From an uncultured bacterium (lineage in GTDB: Bacteria > Nitrospirota > Thermodesulfovibrionia > Thermodesulfovibrionales > Thermodesulfovibrionaceae), in the NCBI GenBank assembly GCA_937998865.1, contig CALLBR010000014.1, forward strand, positions 1 through 42,458: DNA of 42,458 nucleotides. The letters run 5' to 3'. The notes under the pieces were generated by a model. The model saw only the letters and a list, made by a program, of their open reading frames with translations, made no database searches and was not told the DNA's origin. Positions 37,275-42,458 of the stretch are shown in pieces (the first letter of the stretch is position 1; each line of letters opens with the position of its first letter). A program made the translations under genes and the position numbers.

Positions 37275-37823
37275 ATGATCTATTTAATTCCTCTAGTAAT
37301 CTTGATTCTAATCATTATATGGCTTATTTTGGTTTACAATCGTTTGATCAAACTAAAAATTATGACTGAACAAGCCTGGTCTGATGTAGATGTGCAGCTA
37401 AAAAGAAGACATGATCTAATTCCAAATCTTGTGGAAACTGTTAAAGGTTATGCTTCCCATGAAAAAAGCACACTTGAGGAGGTTGTTAAATTTAGAAATT
37501 CTGCAATTAGCGCAACTTCACCGCAGGAAAAAATTGAGGCAGAAAACATGCTAACTAAAGCACTACGTCAGCTCTTTGCATTAGCAGAGAGTTATCCTGA
37601 TCTTAAAGCAAGTGCTAATTTTCAAAAACTCCAAGATGAACTTGCTCGTATAGAGGAAACTATAAGTCAAGCAAGAAGATACTATAATGCTGTAGTGAGG
37701 GATTATAATACAGCAATCGCAATCTTCCCAAATAATTTAATAGCAGGATTATTGGGCTTTTCCCATAAGATTTTCTTCGAAGTAGAAGAATCCCAGAAAA
37801 ATGTTCCAGAAGTAAAGTTTTAG
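37275..37823 (+). CDS. lemA: LemA family protein
   Basis: The product (182 residues from the chosen ATG) has one N-terminal membrane helix (about 2-22) followed by the LemA coiled-coil body. Typical sequence is YNRLIKLKIMTEQAWSDVDVQLKRRHDLIPNLV, then AENMLTKALRQLFALAESYPDLKA, and the tail YNTAIAIFPNNLIAGLLGFS. The family's role is not settled. An in-frame GTG at 37266 overlaps the Shine-Dalgarno GGAAGG (37261-37266), so ATG 37275 is the better start. It is paired with a DUF2207 gene, a common association. Confidence 0.95.
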   Translation: MIYLIPLVILILIIIWLILVYNRLIKLKIMTEQAWSDVDVQLKRRHDLIPNLVETVKGYASHEKSTLEEVVKFRNSAISATSPQEKIEAENMLTKALRQLFALAESYPDLKASANFQKLQDELARIEETISQARRYYNAVVRDYNTAIAIFPNNLIAGLLGFSHKIFFEVEESQKNVPEVKF

Positions 37824-37832
37824 GAGAATAAT

Positions 37833-39533
37833 TTGCTTAGGACTATAATCTTATCAATTTTTATATCCCTCTATCTTATCTCAAATGCTTATTGCTGGGT
37901 AATAGAAAATTACAATGTTGATATAATTATTGAACCAGAGGGAGATTTAAAAATTACAGAAAGATTAACTGTTGACTTCGGTATGGAGAAAAAACATGGA
38001 ATATATAGAGATATACCCTTGGATTTTAAGGATCCTGCAGGAAAAAGCCATAAAATCGAAATTAGAGATATTTTTGTAAGCGATGAGATGCTTAACCCCT
38101 ATAAAATCAAAATATCTAAGAGTGGGAACAACTTAAGAATTCGTATTGGTGACCCAAACACCTATGTTAGTGGAATTAAAAATTATTTAATTCATTACAG
38201 AGTAAAGTATGCTCTATACAGTTTAGGAAATATTGACGAACTCTATTGGAATTCCATTGGAACAGGATGGGCTGTTCCTATTAAAGGAGGCATTATTACA
38301 GTAATTCTTCCTTTTGATAACTCTCATATTCAATACGCATGCTATACGGGAGCATTCGGTAGTATAGCAAAGAATTGTGAAGCTAAAAAGGAGGAAAATA
38401 TAGTAATTTTTAAATTAAAAAAGTCCTTATCTCCTCATGAAGGAATGACAGTTGCTGTTGGTTGGCCTACAGGAATGATAAAGATAAGGACAGGTCCTCC
38501 ACTTTGGAAAAATCCCTGGCTTTATTTGTGCATTTACATACCTTGTCTTTTTATCTTTTTATTCTGGTTATGGTGGAAAAAAGGAAGAGATGTTGGAGGA
38601 GAGGGAATAATCCAGGTACAGTATGAACCGCCTAAGGATATGACACCTATTGAAGCAGGTACTCTAATTGATGAAAAAACCGATACAAGAGACATAGTAG
38701 CCGAAATAATAGACTTAGCAAGAAGAGGGTATATTAAAATTATAGAGACGGAAGAGGAGAGATTTCTATTTGGCAAGAAAAGAGAATATATCTTTGAAAA
38801 AATAAAGGATTTTGATAGCTCCTTACAATCAAAGGAATTCGATTTACAAATCCTAAATGCACTCTTTGAAGGAGGGAAAAGAAAAAAACTAACTGATCTC
38901 AAAAAAAAGTTTTATAGTGCCATACCTGAAATTACTAAATCGGTTTTTTCAAGTTTAACAAAAAAAGGTTTCTTTACAGCAAATCCCTTGAGCGTAAAAA
39001 GTTCTTATACAATATTAGGAGTAATTATTTTAATATTGACCATATTTGGTAGTGTAAGTTTAGGTATTTTTTTAATAAATTTTGTTCCTCTTTTAGTGGG
39101 TGGAATAATAACGGCTATTTCAATTTTTATCTTAGGTCAATTTATGCCAAGGAAAACTCGCAATGGCTCTATAATGAAGGAATATTTAAAAGGTTATGAA
39201 GAGTTTATAAGTAGAGTGGAGAAAAATATTATAGAGAAATTATTTCCTCCTGATAAAATTCCCGAGGTTTTCGAAATAACGCTTCCCTATGCTATTGCTT
39301 TCGGAGAAGCAGAGAAATGGGCAAATGCATTTGAAGGATTATTTATACAACCACCAAATTGGTATCAAAGTAGAGGAACTTTTTCTCCCTCTGTTTTTGC
39401 ATATTCACTTGATAGATTTACTTCAGAGGCTTCTCAGATACTTTCATCAGCACCTCGCTCATCAGGGGGTGGTAGTAGTGGCGGAGGATTTTCTGGCGGA
39501 GGTGGCGGCGGTGGTGGCGGTGGTTCTTGGTAG
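37833..39533 (+). CDS. DUF2207 membrane protein with glycine-rich C-terminus
   Basis: The 566-residue protein has a signal peptide (about 1-21), an extracytoplasmic DUF2207 beta domain (IIEPEGDLKITERLTVDFG, then HGIYRDIPLDF), a membrane helix around 233-247, a soluble winged-helix-like region, and two hydrophobic segments near 390-435. It ends in Ser/Gly repeats, a run of glycines and SW, typical of the family. The start is TTG 37833 with an AGGAGA Shine-Dalgarno 9 bp after lemA. Function is uncharacterised; pairing with LemA suggests an envelope complex. Confidence 0.92.
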   Translation: MLRTIILSIFISLYLISNAYCWVIENYNVDIIIEPEGDLKITERLTVDFGMEKKHGIYRDIPLDFKDPAGKSHKIEIRDIFVSDEMLNPYKIKISKSGNNLRIRIGDPNTYVSGIKNYLIHYRVKYALYSLGNIDELYWNSIGTGWAVPIKGGIITVILPFDNSHIQYACYTGAFGSIAKNCEAKKEENIVIFKLKKSLSPHEGMTVAVGWPTGMIKIRTGPPLWKNPWLYLCIYIPCLFIFLFWLWWKKGRDVGGEGIIQVQYEPPKDMTPIEAGTLIDEKTDTRDIVAEIIDLARRGYIKIIETEEERFLFGKKREYIFEKIKDFDSSLQSKEFDLQILNALFEGGKRKKLTDLKKKFYSAIPEITKSVFSSLTKKGFFTANPLSVKSSYTILGVIILILTIFGSVSLGIFLINFVPLLVGGIITAISIFILGQFMPRKTRNGSIMKEYLKGYEEFISRVEKNIIEKLFPPDKIPEVFEITLPYAIAFGEAEKWANAFEGLFIQPPNWYQSRGTFSPSVFAYSLDRFTSEASQILSSAPRSSGGGSSGGGFSGGGGGGGGGGSW

Positions 39534-39582
39534 TCCATTTTGGATTCTTTTTTAATTTAAGAATTTGCCTCCCTTTGGACCT

Positions 39583-39606
39583 AAAAGAGCTTAATGCTCT
39601 CTTTTT
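39583..39606 (+). terminator. probable intrinsic terminator of lemA-DUF2207
   Basis: AGAGC (39586-39590) and GCTCT (39596-39600) pair around a TTAAT loop, preceded by A residues and followed by CTTTTT. The stem is short but the position, 50 bp after the stop, and the T-run fit a terminator. Confidence 0.6.
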
Positions 39607-39662
39607 AAGCAAACCTTTTTTCAAATTATTCCATTGCTGCATATGCTTGAAGACAGGCTTAG

Positions 39663-39683
39663 AATGACACTTATATTGTCATT
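39663..39683. repeat. short palindrome AATGACA-N7-TGTCATT
   Basis: Two perfect 7-bp arms are separated by 7 nt. The right arm overlaps the left end of the 104-bp element, so it looks like the junction of two repeat units facing each other. Confidence 0.55.
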
Positions 39684-39781
39684 GCCAGGAGCTCAAGGGA
39701 CGGCAATACTCTCTTCCACTCTTTTTGTGTAAAAGATTAAAAGGGGATGGATTCGCATTCCTTTTAACTGCTCGCAATGAC
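39678..39781. repeat. 104-bp REP/MITE-like palindromic element
   Basis: The ends are exact inverted copies: GTCATTGC (39678-39685) and GCAATGAC (39774-39781). The left flank continues CAGGAGCTCAAGGGACGGCA and the right end is preceded by CTGCTC, resembling small interspersed palindromic elements with GTCATTGCGAG ends seen in diverse bacterial genomes. No coding capacity. Confidence 0.55.
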
Positions 39782-39790
39782 GGAAAAAAA

Positions 39791-39853
39791 GGCTCCCAAT
39801 GATGGAAGGAGAAAGATGGATACGCCTTTCTATACACATACTCGCAATGAAAG
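39791..39853. repeat. two further degenerate copies of the repeat core
   Basis: GGCTCCCAATGATGG (39791-39805) and CTCGCAATGAAAGG (39841-39854 region) each differ by one or two bases from GCTCGCAATGACGG at the right end of the preceding element, giving a tandem run of three cores. Confidence 0.45.
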
Positions 39854-39875
39854 GGAGATGGATAAGAATTAATTG

Positions 39876-39905
39876 TTGACAGTTGTCAATTAAATTGAAT
39901 AAAAT
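39876..39905 (+). promoter_or_regulatory. promoter of the TauE-like gene with overlapping inverted repeat
   Basis: TTGACA (39876-39881) and TAAAAT (39900-39905) are 18 bp apart, with the GTG start only 5 nt later and no Shine-Dalgarno. TTGACA-GT-TGTCAA (39876-39889; second arm read approximately at 39884-39889) forms an inverted repeat over the -35 element, which could serve as an operator. Confidence 0.5.
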
Positions 39906-39910
39906 TCACT

Positions 39911-40645
39911 GTGCAAGAAAACATTATTATAATTGTAGGGATTGCTATATTATCTTTTGTCTCTGGAATGCTTGGTCTTGGTGTAGCTTTCTCCGCTATA
40001 CCATTTTTGGGTCTTTTTATGAAGGACCTTGTCCATGAAGTTCAACCTCTAAGTCTTCTTCTAAATGGAGTAACAGCTTTACTTTCAACCTTAGGATTCG
40101 CTAAAAGTGGCTTTGTGGATTGGAAAAAAGCAATTATCCTTTCAATCATCACCACAGTTTCAGCACCAGTTGGTTCTTATATTGTTCAGTATGTATCCCA
40201 GAATTATGTATGGATTATTTACTTTTTAGCAGTATTTTATCTGGCATCCAGGTTATTTAGACCCTTAAAAGCAAGGGAAGGCAAGGAGAACTTTAAATTA
40301 GCAGCAGTCTTAGCTATACCCATATCAATTCTTTCTGGATTCCTTGGAGTAGGACCAGGATTTTTACTTATGCCTACTTTGATTTTGGTAGGTTTTAATC
40401 CTAAGAGAGCCGCTGGTATAAATGCTTTTGCTGTTTGCCCTCCTTCTTTTTCTGCCCTTTTACCGCATCTTCAGACAGCCCATTGGAACATTAACTTAAC
40501 AGTTTGGCTTGTCTTAGTGGGAGCTTTATTCTCATTTTTTGGTGCGAGGACAACGAGTCTTTTTGTTCCCAGTATAAGAGTAAAACAGATATTTGCTATA
40601 TTGATTCTTATTGTAACAGCTTATAAAATAATAACTCTTCTTTAG
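39911..40645 (+). CDS. TauE/SafE-family sulfite/organosulfonate exporter-like protein
   Basis: The 244-residue integral membrane protein has about seven or eight hydrophobic helices and the duplicated TauE half-repeat. The first half reads SFVSGMLGLGVAFSAIPFLGLF, the second ILSGFLGVGPGFLLMPTLILVGFNPKRAAGINAFAV. Family members export sulfite, sulfoacetate or related anions. In a sulfur-metabolising organism that would make sense, but the substrate is not encoded in recognisable residues. The start is GTG 39911, directly after the promoter. Confidence 0.9.
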   Translation: MQENIIIIVGIAILSFVSGMLGLGVAFSAIPFLGLFMKDLVHEVQPLSLLLNGVTALLSTLGFAKSGFVDWKKAIILSIITTVSAPVGSYIVQYVSQNYVWIIYFLAVFYLASRLFRPLKAREGKENFKLAAVLAIPISILSGFLGVGPGFLLMPTLILVGFNPKRAAGINAFAVCPPSFSALLPHLQTAHWNINLTVWLVLVGALFSFFGARTTSLFVPSIRVKQIFAILILIVTAYKIITLL

Positions 40646-40661
40646 GAGAGAAGCTAAATAT

Positions 40662-41057
40662 CTAAATATTGCCAGTGGATTTTTCAGAAAATTTTTCTAT
40701 AAGCTCTATGGCTTTTTTCTTAACAATTCCCTCTTCATTTTTAATGCAATTTATAATAAAAGTTTTAGCTGGTTCTGAGTCTATTTCATAGAGAGTTTCC
40801 AATATCTGCCTTTTTAAAAAGGGATTATCTACGGAATTAAATAAATCTATCAGCGCTTCCACGGCTTTATGAGAATTTAATTTGCCAAGAATCCATACTG
40901 CCCTCTCAATGGTATCTCTTACTGGATGTCGCAAGGCATTTATTAATTTTTCCTCAAAGTCCTTTTTGTCATGTTCAAGAGGAAGCTTTCCGCAGTGAGG
41001 ACATTTTCTTTCATTTTCACCAATTTCTCTCCAACAGTAAGGGCAGAAAATTATCAT
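40662..41057 (-). CDS. zinc-ribbon and HEAT-repeat protein
   Basis: The 131-residue protein begins with a zinc ribbon (C5-x2-C8 and C19-x2-C22, in CPYC and CPHC). About three HEAT-type helical repeats follow, from residue 45 on (VRDTIERAVWILGKLNSHKAVEALIDLF and following). HEAT repeats mediate protein contacts; no specific role is known. It is the last gene of the antiporter-uspA unit, 6 bp after uspA, and converges on the TauE-like gene with a 16-bp gap. Confidence 0.8.
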   Translation of the reverse strand: MIIFCPYCWREIGENERKCPHCGKLPLEHDKKDFEEKLINALRHPVRDTIERAVWILGKLNSHKAVEALIDLFNSVDNPFLKRQILETLYEIDSEPAKTFIINCIKNEEGIVKKKAIELIEKFSEKSTGNI

Positions 41058-41063
41058 TTTAAA

Positions 41064-41489
41064 TCATTTAACTATAGTAACTGTGCAATGGGAATAAGTT
41101 GAGACTCTTTTTGATACTGAGCCAACAAGCCAGCTTTCAATTTTTGATTTTCCTTTAGGACCGAGTATAATCATGTCAATATGGTTTTCCTTTGCATATT
41201 TCACTATTTGATCTGCTGGATGTCCTACCGCAATTTCTGTTTTTATCTCTTTATTTTTCTCCTTTGCCTTTTCTTTTAATTCTTTGAAGCGTTCTTCATA
41301 GTACTGTTTGGCATTATCAATAACAGCTTGCATTTCAACAATATCGGCTTGTTCAGGTGGCTGAGCAACAGAAAGCACTGTTATCTCCATTTCTGCGTTT
41401 GGACAAAGGCTTGCAAGCTCCAAGCTAAACTCAAAAGCCTTATAGGATGGCTGTGAGCCATCGAACCCTACAAGTATCCTCTTTAACAT
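41064..41489 (-). CDS. universal stress protein, UspA family
   Basis: The 141-residue single Usp domain begins KRILVGFDGSQPSYKAFEF. It carries the ATP-binding signature G-x2-G-x9-G-S (GPKGKSKIESWLVGSVS, about 113-129) near the end, so it belongs to the nucleotide-binding subgroup. It lies 3 bp after the cation antiporter gene. Usp proteins bind and modulate some transporters, so a regulatory link to the antiporter is a reasonable inference. Confidence 0.95.
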   Translation of the reverse strand: MLKRILVGFDGSQPSYKAFEFSLELASLCPNAEMEITVLSVAQPPEQADIVEMQAVIDNAKQYYEERFKELKEKAKEKNKEIKTEIAVGHPADQIVKYAKENHIDMIILGPKGKSKIESWLVGSVSKRVSTYSHCTVTIVK

Positions 41490-41492
41490 AAC

Positions 41493-42458
41493 CTATCCCT
41501 CCTTCTTTTTTGTTAATAAATAGCGAGGTATAAAAAATGCATTTGCTATCAAGGTTGGCACAACAGCACTTCCTATAATTGCTGTAATTAGTAAAGAATA
41601 TTGTTGTTGGTCAATTATACCATGGGTGAATCCAAAAAGGGCAGATATGGAACCAAAAGTTAGTCCAGTGGACATAAGAAGTGTAGTATAGATACCTTCC
41701 TTTTGAGCATATTTGAAAGCCTTTGTAACAGGCAATACTCCTAAAAACTTAGTAATCATCTTACCCATGAATAACACTAAAAGAGAAAAGGGTGCTAAAA
41801 GAATTGAAGGTATAGAGACAAAATAACCTGCTCTAATAAAATAAAAAGGAGTAAGAAGACCAAAAGTTAAAGTTCTTAATCTTCTTATAAGGTTATGATC
41901 TTTACCTACAGAGCCTGCTAAAACCATGCCAATTATGTAGGCAGGTAAGACTGGTTCACTTTCAGACCAGGCTGCTAAAGCTCCAAGTCCAAAAAGGAAG
42001 AGCAATAGATATTTTGCTTCTATCTCTGATGGTTTGCCTCCATATTTTTTAAGGAATTTTGGAGTGATGTACAAAAGAAGGATCATAACTGCCACGGTAA
42101 CAATTGCAAATATTACAGTTTTAATTGTAAAAGGCGAAAAGATAAAGCCAAGAGCTAAGACTGTTCCAAGATCATTAATAAAACAGGCAGCAAGTATGAT
42201 CTTGCCAAAGTCAGTCTTATTTAAACCAAATTCAAGCATGACAGCATAGACAACTGCTACTGATGTTGTTGATAGAGCAACACCAGCAAGCCAACTTGCT
42301 TTAATTGTCCAACCAAGCAGATAATAAACAACAGCAGTACAGCCAAGAAAAGGAGCTAAGAAAGCCACAAGCCCAATAACCGTTGCTTCTTTCCATTTAA
42401 GCTTAAATACTTCAGGGTCAATTTCAGCGCCAGCAAGGAAAGTAAGGACTATAGCTCC
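41493..42458 (-). CDS. cation:proton antiporter (CPA2/Kef-type), 5' end outside the window
   Basis: The open frame runs through the right edge of the window, so the protein is partial (321 residues plus stop visible). A GTG at 42368 is in frame but not the true start, because 30 further codons upstream encode conserved FLAGAEIDPEVF sequence typical of Kef/CPA2 membrane regions. About nine to ten membrane helices are visible, including GLNKTDFGKIILAACFINDLGTV, which carries the ND pair typical of Na+/H+ exchange. No TrkA-N domain is present at the C-terminus, which ends KKKEG. Likely exchanges Na+ or K+ for protons. Confidence 0.9.
   Translation of the reverse strand, partial: GAIVLTFLAGAEIDPEVFKLKWKEATVIGLVAFLAPFLGCTAVVYYLLGWTIKASWLAGVALSTTSVAVVYAVMLEFGLNKTDFGKIILAACFINDLGTVLALGFIFSPFTIKTVIFAIVTVAVMILLLYITPKFLKKYGGKPSEIEAKYLLLFLFGLGALAAWSESEPVLPAYIIGMVLAGSVGKDHNLIRRLRTLTFGLLTPFYFIRAGYFVSIPSILLAPFSLLVLFMGKMITKFLGVLPVTKAFKYAQKEGIYTTLLMSTGLTFGSISALFGFTHGIIDQQQYSLLITAIIGSAVVPTLIANAFFIPRYLLTKKKEG

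Larger units (their letters stand above)
39534..39910. other. repeat-rich intergenic region between DUF2207 and TauE-like genes
   Basis: The 377 bp hold a terminator, a small palindrome, a 104-bp element bounded by inverted GTCATTGC/GCAATGAC, two further degenerate repeat cores, and the TauE-like gene's promoter. Open frames running through it are not credible genes. Confidence 0.7.

Noticed and set aside
39289-39642. Alternative-frame open frames across the glycine-rich end of the DUF2207 gene
   Set aside because: They arise from GGN repeats read in other frames; the DUF2207 frame has a signal peptide, family domains and the expected C-terminus.

Overview
The window looks like a chromosomal segment from an AT-rich, Gram-negative, probably thermophilic bacterium. 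The gene set and protein character (Lys/Glu/Ile-rich, compact, heavily overlapping genes) resemble Thermodesulfovibrio-type Nitrospirota. That assignment is inference from family resemblance, not from a marker gene. Outer-membrane biogenesis genes (lptA, lptB, lptC, a heptose/KDO fusion enzyme, MlaE and MlaF) show a double-membrane cell. Endonuclease Q suggests a need to repair heat-driven base deamination. I see no phage, insertion sequence, CRISPR array or plasmid function.

Layout: 54-1058 (+) is an unrecognised ChaN/TraB-like protein. 991-2841 (-) holds a nitroreductase, a DUF488 protein and an M28 peptidase. 3012-7307 (+) is an N-degron operon (clpS, clpA, aat) followed by a HAD phosphatase and a small GGQ-type ribosome-rescue factor. 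7326-13189 (-) is the ATP synthase operon for F1 plus the stator (b', b, delta, alpha, gamma, beta, epsilon), without the a and c subunits. 13313-18699 (-) is mrp-lptC-lptA-lptB-rpoN-hpf-rapZ. 18999-31177 (+) is a thirteen-gene run covering isoprenoid, phospholipid and LPS precursor synthesis (uppS, cdsA, dxr, rseP, a Nudix hydrolase, hldE'-kdsC, pgsA, plsY, a PlsC-like protein), queC, and finally endonuclease Q with a UvrD-like helicase. After that come a DJ-1/PfpI gene (-), mlaE-mlaF (+), tRNA-Ser(UGA), a heme-c-motif sensor kinase with an NtrC-type regulator (-), lemA-DUF2207 (+), a TauE-like exporter (+), and a zinc-ribbon/HEAT protein, UspA and a partial cation/proton antiporter (-).

The most interesting items are these. 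(1) Endonuclease Q and the abutting helicase both end in a five-residue sequence (QKLLF and QKKLF) matching the bacterial beta-clamp binding motif. This suggests a clamp-tethered deaminated-base repair pair. (2) A single polypeptide fuses the heptose-1-phosphate adenylyltransferase domain to KdsC. (3) At least six transcription units have a promoter whose -10 element ends only 5-8 nt before the start codon with no Shine-Dalgarno, which points to leaderless mRNAs. (4) A histidine kinase carries a CxxCH motif in its periplasmic domain, next to a sigma-54 activator. (5) A degraded family of short palindromic repeats (core TCGCAATGAC) sits only between genes, mainly at 33.4, 37.0 and 39.7-39.9 kb.
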